Positions 8,534-17,207 of a stretch of DNA of 64,000 bases are shown here, one piece after another. The notes below the pieces were generated by a model. The model was given only the letters and a program-made list of their open reading frames with translations. It made no database searches and had not been told where the DNA came from. The stretch lies in NCBI RefSeq assembly GCF_023242315.1, contig NZ_JALLIY010000016.1:62001-126000 (forward strand), written 5' to 3'. The stretch's first letter is position 1. Each line of letters opens with the position of its first letter. The position numbers and the translations under genes are program-made. This DNA comes from Pseudomonas sp. MWU13-2105 (GTDB taxonomy: Bacteria; Pseudomonadota; Gammaproteobacteria; Pseudomonadales; Pseudomonadaceae).

Positions 8534-9352
8534 ATGACTGAACTCAATACTTCGAACACCCGTCTGCAAGGCAAAGTGGCCATCGTCACCGGTGCCGGCT
8601 GCGTAGGGCCTGGCTGGGGCAATGGTCGCGCCGTGGCCGTACTGTTCGCCCAGGCCGGCGCGAAAATCTTTGCGGTCGACAAGAACCTCGATGCCATGGA
8701 GGAAACCATCCGCCGCATCAAGGACATCGGCGGGGACGTCGTGTCGCTCGCCTGCGACGTCACCAACAGTGAATCCGTCGCCGCGATGGTTGCCACCTGC
8801 AAGGAGACCTATGGGCGGGTGGATATTCTGGTCAATAACGTCGGTGGCTCTTCAGCCGGCGGTGCCGTGGCGCTGGACGAGGACAAATGGGACGCGCAGA
8901 TCGCCTTGAACCTCAAGAGCGTCTACCTGACTTGCAAGCATGTGCTGCCGATCATGGACGCCCAGGGCAGTGGCTCGATCATCAACACCGCCTCGACTTC
9001 CGGCATCCGCTGGACCGGTTCGGCACAAGTAGCCTATGCCGCCAGCAAGGCCGGTGTGATTCAGCTATCGCGAGTAACAGCGGTCGAATACGCCAAGAAA
9101 GGCATCCGCGTGAACACCGTCGTCCCCGGCCAATTGCATACCCCGATGGTGGAAGTACGCCTGGCCGGGCAACGTACCGGCGGTGACATCGACAAGCTGC
9201 TCGATAGCCGCCTGGCACGAATTCCCCTGGGCTTCATGGGCGACGGCCGGGACACCGCGAACGCGGCGCTATTCCTGGCCAGCGACGAATCCCGTTTCGT
9301 GACCGGTACCGAAATCATCGTCGACGGCGGCATGACCGCTCGCTGCGACTGA
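8534..9352 (+). CDS. Short-chain dehydrogenase/reductase (SDR)
   Basis: A 272-residue classical SDR. The nucleotide loop is the expanded TGAGCVGPGWGNGRA form found in one SDR subgroup. Asp at the end of beta-2 (AVDKN) suggests NAD(H) preference. The chain also has NNVGGSSAG, active-site Ser in NTASTSG, YAASK with the catalytic Tyr and Lys, and VNTVVPGQLHTPM. The C-terminal FVTGTEIIVDGG is intact. It is the alcohol/ketone oxidoreductase of the catabolic run. Substrate unknown. Confidence 0.9.
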   Translation: MTELNTSNTRLQGKVAIVTGAGCVGPGWGNGRAVAVLFAQAGAKIFAVDKNLDAMEETIRRIKDIGGDVVSLACDVTNSESVAAMVATCKETYGRVDILVNNVGGSSAGGAVALDEDKWDAQIALNLKSVYLTCKHVLPIMDAQGSGSIINTASTSGIRWTGSAQVAYAASKAGVIQLSRVTAVEYAKKGIRVNTVVPGQLHTPMVEVRLAGQRTGGDIDKLLDSRLARIPLGFMGDGRDTANAALFLASDESRFVTGTEIIVDGGMTARCD

Positions 9353-9399
9353 TCTGCACGCCCGGCCTTCATTGGCAGGGCTTTTCCTGATTCGAGCCG

Positions 9400-10230
9400 A
9401 TGACCATGCATACACTCCTTCCAGCAGGCACGTGGGATTGCCATACCCACATCTACGGTCCGTGGGACCAATTCCCGCTGCCGGCCAAGGCCGCCTACCA
9501 CCCCGCGCCCGCGCCGTTCGAGGCGCTGCTTGAGCTGCATCGACGCCTGGGTATCGATCACGGGGTGCTGGTGCAGGCCGCGCCCTACGGCACCGACCAT
9601 TGCGCCATCCTCTCTGCCATTGCCGCCGGCAACGGACGCTATCGTGGCATCGGGTTGATCGACGACAGCACCACCGACGATCAGCTCCAGGCGTTGCATG
9701 AGGGTGGGTTGCGCGGCATCCGTTTCAACTTGATGGGACATCTTCCCGGCAACCGTGACCCGGAGTATCTGCGCCGACTTGCCGAACGCGTCGCGCCCTT
9801 GGGCTGGCACGTGCTCCTGCACGGTGAAATTGACGTTCTGCTGCCCGTGCTCGACGCCTGGAAAACCCTGCATACGCCGCTGGTCATCGACCATATGGCG
9901 CGCCTGGACCTGAGCAGGCCGGTCGAAGAGGCCCCGCTCAAGGCACTGGAGCAGCATCTGAAACGAGCGGACCGCTGGATCAAGGTGTCGGGCATCGACC
10001 GCGCCATGCAAGGCGCTGCTGGTCCTTGGCCACAAGGCTTGTCCTGGGTCCGACGGTTCCTCGAATGTGCCCCGGACAGGACGATCTGGGGTTCCGACTG
10101 GCCACATCCGAACGTCAAGGGCGAGGTACCCGACGACGCCCTGTTGCTGGACTTCGTGCTCCAGGCCTGTGCCGACCCCGCGGTAGCACAGGCGGTTCTG
10201 GTCACCAATCCAAACACCCTGTACCGCTGA
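9400..10230 (+). CDS. Amidohydrolase of the 2-pyrone-4,6-dicarboxylate lactonase (LigI) type
   Basis: A 276-residue TIM-barrel amidohydrolase. Near the N-terminus WDCHTHIYGP gives the HxH metal or active-site pair, a Gly/Arg segment GLRGIRFNLMG follows, then HGEID, VIDHMARLD and the terminal GSDWPHPN carrying the conserved Asp. This order matches the LigI/COG3618 group, which opens lactone rings of aromatic breakdown intermediates such as 2-pyrone-4,6-dicarboxylate. ATG 9400 and ATG 9406 are both possible starts. Together with the SMP-30 protein downstream it points to a pathway with lactone intermediates. Confidence 0.85.
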   Translation: MTMHTLLPAGTWDCHTHIYGPWDQFPLPAKAAYHPAPAPFEALLELHRRLGIDHGVLVQAAPYGTDHCAILSAIAAGNGRYRGIGLIDDSTTDDQLQALHEGGLRGIRFNLMGHLPGNRDPEYLRRLAERVAPLGWHVLLHGEIDVLLPVLDAWKTLHTPLVIDHMARLDLSRPVEEAPLKALEQHLKRADRWIKVSGIDRAMQGAAGPWPQGLSWVRRFLECAPDRTIWGSDWPHPNVKGEVPDDALLLDFVLQACADPAVAQAVLVTNPNTLYR

Positions 10231-10255
10231 AGCCGACCTTCTGGAGAAACCGACC

Positions 10256-11197
10256 GTGTCCGACTTTCCCTGGCAACCCAGCCTGCGAACCCCCGACCCC
10301 GCCGTTCGCGAACTCGACCCGCGCTTCAGCCATTATCGGCTGGCGCATGCCAAGATCGAGCGCGTCGCGGGCGACCTGCGTTGGGCCGAAGGGCCGGTGT
10401 GGTTCGGTGACGCTCGCCATGTGCTGTTCACGGACTTGCCCAACGACCGAATCCTCAAATGGGACGAGCAAAGCGGCGCGCTCAGTGTATGGCGCTACCC
10501 GTCGAACCAGGCCAATGGCATGACGCGCGACCGCCAGGGCCGGCTGATCGTCTGCGAGCACGGCGGCCGCAGGGTCACGCGTACCGAATATGACGGCAGC
10601 CAGACGGTACTGGCCAGCCATTTCCTGGGGCTGCCGCTCAACTCCCCCAATGACGTGGTGGTCAAGTCCGACGACTCGATCTGGTTCACCGACCCACCCT
10701 TCGGGTTGGCAAGCGACTACATGGGGCAAAAGGGTTGTGCGCAACTTCCTGCCAACCTCTATCGCATCGACCCGCTCAATGGCGAGTTGAGCTGTGTCGC
10801 CGAAGGTGTGCAAGGTCCCAACGGACTGGCCTTTTCACCGGACGAAAAAACCCTGTACGTCGTCGAGTCCCGCGCACGACCGCGCACCATCAAAGCCTTC
10901 AACGTCAGCGAAGGCCAGGTACTCGATGGCGGAAAAGTGTTGATCGATGCCGGTGTCGGTACGCCTGACGGTTTCCGTATCGATATCGATGGCAACCTCT
11001 GGTGTGGCTGGGGTAGCGGCGAGGCAAGCCTGGATGGTGTGCGCGTGTTCGCCCCGGACGGCACCGCCATCGGTCATATCGACTTACCAGAGCGCTGCGC
11101 CAACTTGTGCTTCGCAGGCCCCAAGCGCAACCGGCTGCTGATGGCTTCCACCACCTCGCTTTATTCGCTTTACGTGAATACCCGCGGCGCCACCTGA
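10256..11197 (+). CDS. SMP-30/gluconolactonase-family lactone hydrolase
   Basis: A 313-residue six-bladed beta-propeller of the SMP-30/LRE family. Metal-site elements are visible: AEGPVWF (Glu), LNSPNDVVV (Asn-Asp), GPNGLAFSPDEKTLYV and GTPDGFRIDIDGNLWCG (Asp). The family hydrolyses gluconolactone and related lactones with a divalent metal. Start is GTG at 10256, 26 bases after the amidohydrolase stop. No signal peptide, so probably cytoplasmic. It is the second lactonase-type enzyme of this locus. Confidence 0.9.
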   Translation: MSDFPWQPSLRTPDPAVRELDPRFSHYRLAHAKIERVAGDLRWAEGPVWFGDARHVLFTDLPNDRILKWDEQSGALSVWRYPSNQANGMTRDRQGRLIVCEHGGRRVTRTEYDGSQTVLASHFLGLPLNSPNDVVVKSDDSIWFTDPPFGLASDYMGQKGCAQLPANLYRIDPLNGELSCVAEGVQGPNGLAFSPDEKTLYVVESRARPRTIKAFNVSEGQVLDGGKVLIDAGVGTPDGFRIDIDGNLWCGWGSGEASLDGVRVFAPDGTAIGHIDLPERCANLCFAGPKRNRLLMASTTSLYSLYVNTRGAT

Positions 11198-11245
11198 GAG
11201 GTGTCGACCGTTGATCTGCAACCCCCAACCCCAAAAGGTACAGTC

Positions 11246-12037
11246 GTGAAAAAAACAACAAAAGCGTCGCTTATGGTATCCGCTGGCCTCGGCAGTCTGC
11301 TCGCTGTCAGCGCCCAACTGCAGGCCGCCGAGTTGCATGTCATTGCCACCGGCGCACTCAAGGGTGCCATGCAACACCTGCAGCCGGCCTACGAGAAAGC
11401 CAGCGGCAACAAGCTGCTGATCAGTTGGGGTCCATCGATGGGCGAGTCGCCAGATTCGATCCCTCAGCGGGTGCTGCACAAAGAGCCCATGGATCTGGCG
11501 ATCATGGCCGCCGAAACACTGGAGCAACTCTCGGGCACTGGCTCATTCGAAATGACCACTCGCACGCAGATAGCCTCCTCTCGGATCGGAGTTGGCGTCC
11601 CCAAGGGCCAGCCAAAACCCGATATTTCATCGGTGGACGCTCTGCGCCAGGCACTCCTGAACGCCAAGCGGGTCGCGTATTCGCAAGGCGCCAGCGGCGT
11701 CTACATCTCGACGACCCTGTTCAATCAGCTCGGCATCAGCGAACAGATGAAATCGAAAAGCGTGGTGATTGAAGGCAAGGAACTGGTGGGGACGGCCTTG
11801 GCTCGCGGCGATGCCGAACTGGGCATGCAGCAGGTCAGCGAGTTGAAAGTCACCCCCGGTGTCGACTTCGTCGGCTCGCTGCCCGACAAGGTTCAAAAGA
11901 TCAGCCTGTTCACCGCCGTGGTGGCCAAACAATCGACTCAATCGGCCGCCGCCAAATCCTTCATCGAATACCTGACCAGCAAGCCGGCCATTCAGTTGCT
12001 TGAAGAGAGCGGCCTGGAACCCGGCAAGACCCTTTGA
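11246..12037 (+). CDS. Periplasmic substrate-binding protein, ModA-like, without ABC partners
   Basis: A 263-residue type 2 periplasmic binding protein of the ModA-like SBP_bac_11 family. The signal peptide ends around LQA-AEL, and the mature part begins ELHVIATGALKGAM as in molybdate-binding-like proteins. SQGASGVYISTTLF and LARGDAELGMQQVSEL are further family elements. Start GTG 11246 follows AAAAGG and directly precedes the signal peptide; the open frame upstream of it is not used. No ABC permease or ATPase gene is nearby, so it may serve a distant transporter, a sensor, or hand substrate to the exported alpha/beta-fold proteins. Confidence 0.82.
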   Translation: MKKTTKASLMVSAGLGSLLAVSAQLQAAELHVIATGALKGAMQHLQPAYEKASGNKLLISWGPSMGESPDSIPQRVLHKEPMDLAIMAAETLEQLSGTGSFEMTTRTQIASSRIGVGVPKGQPKPDISSVDALRQALLNAKRVAYSQGASGVYISTTLFNQLGISEQMKSKSVVIEGKELVGTALARGDAELGMQQVSELKVTPGVDFVGSLPDKVQKISLFTAVVAKQSTQSAAAKSFIEYLTSKPAIQLLEESGLEPGKTL

Positions 12038-12063
12038 TTTTTCAACGACACCGGAGAATAACA

Positions 12064-12951
12064 ATGAAAAAATTCGCCTTGAACCTCTGCGCGGTGGCCA
12101 TGCTGAGCGCCTGCGCCTGCGCATTTGCCGGCCCTGCCCTGCAACAAGACGTAATCAAGTACGGCAACATACAGATCGACGTAACGTCCCAAGGCAAGGG
12201 TCCCGTCATTGTCATGCTGCCCTCCCTCGGTCGCTCGGGACGTGACTACGACCAGGTGGCGGCGGATCTGCAGGCCAAGGGTTTCCGGGTGGTACGCCCT
12301 GAACCGCGCGGCATCGGCAAAAGCGTCGGCCCCATGGAGAACCTCTCCGTTCATGATTTTGCCAAGGACGTCGCCGCCGTCGTCGAACATGAAAAATCCG
12401 GGCCCGTGGTGGTGGTCGGTCATGCCTGGGGCAACTTCCCGGCGCGGCAGTTGGCCGCTGATCGTCCTGACCTGGTCCGCGGCGTTGTGCTGGCTGCCGC
12501 TTCGGCCGGCAAGGTACCACCAGGTTCGACAGAAAAGCCCATCGGTCCGGAAATGCGCAAGGCCATCGACGGTGCCGGCGACCTGTCCCTGTCAAAGGAG
12601 CAGCGCCTGATCTACCTCAAGGAAGCGTTCTTTGCACCGGGCAATGATCCGACTGGTTGGCTCGACGGATGGCACGAAGCGACACATGAAGCTGAATCCC
12701 ATGCGCGCAACACCACTCCGGTGGACGACTATTTTGCCGCTGGCAAGGCGCCGATTCTTGACCTGCAGGGTGAAGATGACGCAGTTGCACCCCGCCGATT
12801 CTCACAGGTACTGAAGAACATGCTCGGGGACCGGGTTTCGGTAGTCGTGCTGAAAAAAGCCGGCCATGCCATGGCTCCCGAACAACCACAAGCCATGGCG
12901 GATGCAATCGCTTCCTTTGCCAGCAAGACCTATGGCCTGAAAGCCAAATAA
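12064..12951 (+). CDS. Exported alpha/beta-hydrolase-fold protein lacking the catalytic Ser (paralogue 2)
   Basis: A 295-residue protein with a signal peptide (MKKFALNLC... ending at CAFA). It is a full-length relative of the protein at 3907-4815: LPSLGRS oxyanion region, RPEPRG, VVGHAWGN, the EKP segment, AFFAPGNDP, acid loop GEDDAV and KAGHAMAPE (His268). As in the first copy the nucleophile position is Ala (residue 121, codon GCC at 12424-12426), so the change is shared and not a random mutation. It is the last gene of the catabolic run, 26 bases after the binding protein. A Cys-rich stretch at the end of the signal peptide (ACACAF) might be a lipoprotein signal, but the LSAC context is only a partial lipobox. 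Confidence 0.85.
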   Translation: MKKFALNLCAVAMLSACACAFAGPALQQDVIKYGNIQIDVTSQGKGPVIVMLPSLGRSGRDYDQVAADLQAKGFRVVRPEPRGIGKSVGPMENLSVHDFAKDVAAVVEHEKSGPVVVVGHAWGNFPARQLAADRPDLVRGVVLAAASAGKVPPGSTEKPIGPEMRKAIDGAGDLSLSKEQRLIYLKEAFFAPGNDPTGWLDGWHEATHEAESHARNTTPVDDYFAAGKAPILDLQGEDDAVAPRRFSQVLKNMLGDRVSVVVLKKAGHAMAPEQPQAMADAIASFASKTYGLKAK

Positions 12952-12963
12952 CCCATACCCACC

Positions 12964-12994
12964 CAGGCGCGGCGTCGTTCAAGGCCCGCGCCTG
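12964..12994 (+). terminator. GC-rich hairpin after the catabolic run
   Basis: CAGGCGCGG and CCGCGCCTG form a perfect 9-base stem around a 13-base loop, starting 12 bases after the stop codon at 12951. There is no long U tract, so it is either a weak intrinsic terminator or an mRNA-stabilising hairpin. It lies between convergent genes and could serve both. Confidence 0.5.
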
Positions 12995-13135
12995 ATCCTC
13001 CTTGAGGTGCATGACGACACTGTGCCCATGAACGTCTTGCCCCTGCCGGGCAGGCTCGATCGCGGCCAAGGCCGGCTGGCGCGGCCTTTTCGCCCTGGAC
13101 TTGCGACGGTCCAGTCACCCGCGATCTGCTCGGGC

Positions 13136-16093
13136 TCATCCGCCTGCGCGATAGGCGCCTGGAGAAAGTCCCGGGGAGACGCCGTAGCCAGGAACCGGTC
13201 CGCTGCCAGAGAAACACCCCATCAACGCCTCCAACCCCATCGGCCTGGCAAAATAATAGCCCTGGGCCTGCCCCGCGCCCATTTCGCGCAGCAACTCAAG
13301 CGTCGCGGCGTCCTCGACCCCTTCGGCCACCACGCTCAGGTCCAGGGATTCGGCCATCCGCACAATCGCCCGGACAATCGCACGACTGCGGGAACTGCTG
13401 GTCAGTTCGAGGATAAACGACTTGTCGATCTTCAAGCCGCTGAAACGGTATTGATGCACATAACTCAAGGATGAAAACCCCGCACCGAAATCATCGAGCA
13501 CCACCGACATACCGTTGTCGGCCAGTTGTTGCATGGTGCGTCGAGCCATCGCCGGCTCCGCCACCAGGGCACCTTCGGTCAGCTCCAGGCAGATCCGCGA
13601 CGGCGCGACCTGATGCTGCGCCAGCAATGCAAGCACTTCGTTGGCGAAGTCCGTGCGCGTCATGCTGTAGCTGGAGCAATTGACGTGCACCGGCGGCCAG
13701 TTGGCGTGCTGCGGTTGGGCGAGGATCACGGCAACGCGGCTCAGCATGTACAGATCCAGTCGACCGATCAGGCGCAAACCCTCGAAGTCCGGCAGGAACT
13801 CGCCCGGCGCAATCACCCGGCCGCCCGGCTGATGCCAGCGGACCAGCGCTTCCAGGGCCAGCAGTTCGCCGCTTTCGACACTGACAATCGGCTGGAAATA
13901 CGGCAGCAGTTCGTCGGTGCGCTTGAGAGCGTTGCGCAAGGCCCCTTCACGCTCAACCTGGTCCGAGACTTCACGGCGCACTTCCTGGTTGAACACCGCG
14001 TAGCTGTCGCGCCCGGCACTCTTGACCCGGTACATCGCCGCATCGGCATCACGCAGCAGGTCGGCCGGCTCGTGGTGGAACTGGCTGTCGGCGCTGACAA
14101 TACCGACGCTGCAGGACGAAAAAACCTCATGGCCATTGATGAGGAACGGCAGGTCAAACGCCACCAGGATCCGTTCGGCAATGTCGATCACCACGTCCAG
14201 CGGCGCCTCGGGAGCGAGCACGGCGAACTCATCGCCACCCAGGCGCGCCAGCAGGTCGGTGTCGCGCAGGCAGGCGCGCAAACGGTCGGCGGCCTGCATC
14301 AGCAGCAGGTCGCCAAAATGATGGCCGAGGCTGTCATTGACCATCTTGAAACGGTCGAGGTCGATAAACATCACCGCCAGGTGCCCGCCTTCGCTGTCGA
14401 ACCGCGACCAGGCCTGGTTGAGACGCTGTTGCAGGTAGGTACGGTTCGCCAGCCCGGTCAGCGCATCGTGGGCGTTTTCATGTTGCAGCTTGGCATTGGC
14501 ATGATCGAGTTCGCGGGTACGGTTCTGCACCCGGGCTTCGAGCATGAGGTTGGCGGCGTGGATCGCTTCAGCGGCCGTGCGCCGCGACAGCGCCGTGTCG
14601 ATGTGCCGCGATACGAACGTCAGCAGTTCCTGGTCACGCAGGGTGTAGCGCACCTGCGAGGTGTAGCTTTGTACGGCAAGCACGCCCCGCACCACGTCGC
14701 CATCGAACAATGGAATGCCCAGCCAGGAGTAGGCGCGGACGGACTCATGGGCCCTTTCGGTTTCGCCGCTCGCCGACAAACGCTCGGACTCGGCGGCGTC
14801 GATCAGGCACGGGCGCCGCTGACGGATAACGTACTCGGTCAAGCCCCGGCGCCCGCGCCGTGCCTCCGGGCAGATGGCCTGTCGCTCATCGACATAGTAC
14901 GGGAAGGTCACTTCGCCGGTCGCGTCGTCGAACAGCGCAATGTAGAAGTTCTGCGCGAACAGCAGCTCGCCGACGATGCCATGCAGGGTTTGAAACAACT
15001 CGGCCATGTCGCCAGGTTGGCTCGACAGTTCGGCAATCTGGAACAGCGCGCTCTGCAGATGTTCGGCGCGCTCCCGGTCGAGCACTTCCTGCCGCAAGGC
15101 ATCGTTGAGCGCCGACAGCTCCAGGGTACGACGCAGCACCGTCTCTTCCAGGTCGGCCCGGTGCAGGATCCGGTCCAGGGCCATGGCCACGTGGCGGGCC
15201 ACCACCAGAAACAGCGCGCGGTCTTCGGCGCTGTAGATACGGGCAACGTCGTAGACCTGCATCGCCAGCATGCCAAACACCTCATCCGAGGCATTTTTCA
15301 ACGGTGCGCCCATCCAGAACTCGGGACGCTCACCCACGCAGTGGAAACTGCCCCAGGCCTGGGCCGCGAGAATGCCGGCGGAGTCGATCAACAGCGGCTG
15401 GCCGCTGGTCAACACCTGGCCGGTCAAGGACAGGTGCGCGGGGTCAAGGTATTCGTAGTTCTCGGCCTCCAGGGCATCCACGTCGATAATGTCGACGTAG
15501 TACGGATAGTCGATCTTGCCACTGAGCGGGTCATAAAGCGCGAGGTAGAAGTTCTCGGCGTCGATCAGGCTGGCCAGCAGTTGGTGAACCCCCACCAGGA
15601 ACACCGAGCGGTCGCGGGTCGAACTGGCCAGGTAGGTAATCTCATACAGCACGCGCTGAGTGATCTGTGCACGGGCCAGGGTGTTGGTCTGCACCTCAAT
15701 GCCCAGGCGCCGGGCAAACTCGGCGAGCGCCGGTTCCGCGGCATCCTTGACCGGCGCGAGCAGCCAACCCAGCACGCTTTCGCCTTTGCCGGTCGGCCAG
15801 CGGTGCAGCTGGTGGCTCAGGCAAAAGGCGTCAAACGCTTCATGGGCAATGCTTGAGGGCCAGTACAGCGACGGGTCGCCCTGCCCGACCCGGTGCATTT
15901 GTTCTCCAGCGCGGTAAACCACCCAGGCGGTGGTATGGGCCCAGTTGCGCGCGGAGTCCAGCAAGTGTCCGATCGTGCCTTCGTTACCCACGTAGGCCAT
16001 GCCAGGCGTATCCGGAGTCCCTTGCAGTTGAGAGCCGATAACATCGCAATCGTTCGATTGCTGCGGGGAGTCGGTTAATGGATGAACACTCAT
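13136..16093 (-). CDS. GAF-GAF-GGDEF-EAL cyclic-di-GMP enzyme
   Basis: A 985-residue cytoplasmic protein with no membrane segment. An N-terminal region of unknown type is followed by two GAF domains (about 150-320 and 360-520), a coiled coil (RTRELDHANAKL), a GGDEF domain with intact GGDEF at 619-623 (RLGGDEFAVL) and an EAL domain. EAL catalytic signs are present: EAL Glu748, NCSSYSM, ELTEG, LDDFGAGFSSL, LKIDKSF and AEGVE. Both synthesis and breakdown of c-di-GMP are possible. The start is ATG 16093 with AGGGA six bases upstream; the TTG 18 bases earlier lacks a ribosome site. The convergent neighbour is the catabolic run. Confidence 0.92.
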   Translation of the reverse strand: MSVHPLTDSPQQSNDCDVIGSQLQGTPDTPGMAYVGNEGTIGHLLDSARNWAHTTAWVVYRAGEQMHRVGQGDPSLYWPSSIAHEAFDAFCLSHQLHRWPTGKGESVLGWLLAPVKDAAEPALAEFARRLGIEVQTNTLARAQITQRVLYEITYLASSTRDRSVFLVGVHQLLASLIDAENFYLALYDPLSGKIDYPYYVDIIDVDALEAENYEYLDPAHLSLTGQVLTSGQPLLIDSAGILAAQAWGSFHCVGERPEFWMGAPLKNASDEVFGMLAMQVYDVARIYSAEDRALFLVVARHVAMALDRILHRADLEETVLRRTLELSALNDALRQEVLDRERAEHLQSALFQIAELSSQPGDMAELFQTLHGIVGELLFAQNFYIALFDDATGEVTFPYYVDERQAICPEARRGRRGLTEYVIRQRRPCLIDAAESERLSASGETERAHESVRAYSWLGIPLFDGDVVRGVLAVQSYTSQVRYTLRDQELLTFVSRHIDTALSRRTAAEAIHAANLMLEARVQNRTRELDHANAKLQHENAHDALTGLANRTYLQQRLNQAWSRFDSEGGHLAVMFIDLDRFKMVNDSLGHHFGDLLLMQAADRLRACLRDTDLLARLGGDEFAVLAPEAPLDVVIDIAERILVAFDLPFLINGHEVFSSCSVGIVSADSQFHHEPADLLRDADAAMYRVKSAGRDSYAVFNQEVRREVSDQVEREGALRNALKRTDELLPYFQPIVSVESGELLALEALVRWHQPGGRVIAPGEFLPDFEGLRLIGRLDLYMLSRVAVILAQPQHANWPPVHVNCSSYSMTRTDFANEVLALLAQHQVAPSRICLELTEGALVAEPAMARRTMQQLADNGMSVVLDDFGAGFSSLSYVHQYRFSGLKIDKSFILELTSSSRSRAIVRAIVRMAESLDLSVVAEGVEDAATLELLREMGAGQAQGYYFARPMGLEALMGCFSGSGPVPGYGVSPGLSPGAYRAGG

Positions 16094-16297
16094 CAGCGAT
16101 CCCTGGGCCAAGAATTGGAAACACTCAATGACTGATTACTAGCAATGTGCCTTGCAAGTAAAGCCTATAGCGTTTTTTTCAATCGTTTATTTGCTTTGCT
16201 GCCAAGCGTAGCTGAAGTGACCCCAGATTGATGGCATACTGCCTTCACTGATTCAAGGCTCTTCCATTTCCCCTGACAATAGACAACAGGACGTCTT

Positions 16298-17002
16298 ATG
16301 CACGCTTCGAAAACCCTTCTGCTGACCTGCGCGCTCGTCATTGCCGGTTGCGCCAGCCAACCTGCGCTGCCTCCGCCGGTATTTCCGGGACTCGAACAAT
16401 CCGACAAAATCAGCATCCAGGACTTGCGCCCGCATAGCGAGAGCGAAAAGGAAATCTTCAGCCTGCTGGTCACCAGCAGCGCCTATGCCATTTATCGTGT
16501 AGCGGACGGCTCGACCAAACCGACAGGCGTGCGCCTGCTGGCCCACCGCGCCTATGAGAAGTTTCCGCAGTTGAGCAGCCAACCGACAATCAAGGTGCTG
16601 CACTTTGTGACCTACGCCAACCTGCAGTCGCAACTGCGCAAGAACGCGCTGCTTGCCGGGTTCACCGGACCGATCGGCGTTGTGCTCATGGCGGATAAGC
16701 AGTTCCCTGCCGGAGAAGTCCTGACCACCCGCATCGACAGCACGCAGCTGGAAAAAACCGCGGGCGATGAGGAATACACCCGTGCGTATTTCAGCGAGGA
16801 GGAGAACCCGAAAAAGGCGCCGGTGAATCTCATCTATATCGATACGGAAATGCTTGGGCAACGTGTGGCCACCCGCTGCCTGGTACCGCCCGTGGCGTCC
16901 AAGCCCCACCTGTTCCTGGTAGAGGCGATCGATATGTGCATCGCCAATCATCTGGCGCTGTATGACAGCGCTGGCGCGCAAAAGGAGACGGCCGCCAAGT
17001 GA
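16298..17002 (+). CDS. Putative outer-membrane lipoprotein of unknown function
   Basis: A 234-residue protein whose N-terminus is a lipoprotein signal (LVIAGCASQ; Cys at position 18, no Asp at +2, so outer-membrane sorting is expected). The mature part is mixed alpha/beta with no motif I recognise. The segments TYANLQSQLRKNALLAGF and EMLGQRVATRC may be amphipathic. It is flanked by the divergent GGDEF-EAL gene and the convergent ABC ATPase gene, with no obvious operon. Function unknown. Confidence 0.75.
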   Translation: MHASKTLLLTCALVIAGCASQPALPPPVFPGLEQSDKISIQDLRPHSESEKEIFSLLVTSSAYAIYRVADGSTKPTGVRLLAHRAYEKFPQLSSQPTIKVLHFVTYANLQSQLRKNALLAGFTGPIGVVLMADKQFPAGEVLTTRIDSTQLEKTAGDEEYTRAYFSEEENPKKAPVNLIYIDTEMLGQRVATRCLVPPVASKPHLFLVEAIDMCIANHLALYDSAGAQKETAAK

Positions 17003-17021
17003 TGGGGTGAGGGCTTTGGGT

Positions 17022-17053
17022 CGGTTGCCGCCTTTTGTGACAGGCGGCAACCG
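17022..17053. other. Perfect 11-base inverted repeat between convergent genes
   Basis: CGGTTGCCGCC and GGCGGCAACCG face each other across a 10-base T-rich loop, 20 bases after the lipoprotein stop and well before the end of the convergent ABC ATPase gene. The stem is very stable. There is no following T run, so it may act as a bidirectional terminator or an mRNA-protecting hairpin. Confidence 0.5.
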
Positions 17054-17207
17054 GCCAACAGCGGATGACAAGCACTGCCTGATGCCTGTCAGTTGAGAGC
17101 AATCTCAGGTCGGGTCAAGATTTGTGACGGTCACACCAGATAAATCAGAATCGGTTTTCAAGGCATCGGTCGCTTTATCACAGCCACCCAGCAACAACGC
17201 TCTCCAC

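Noticed and set aside
13526..15856. Long open frame (about 776 codons) on the plus strand inside the GGDEF-EAL gene
   Set aside because: It is antisense to a clear multi-domain enzyme. Its translation is rich in His, Gln and Arg without any domain, as expected from the opposite strand of GC-rich coding DNA.
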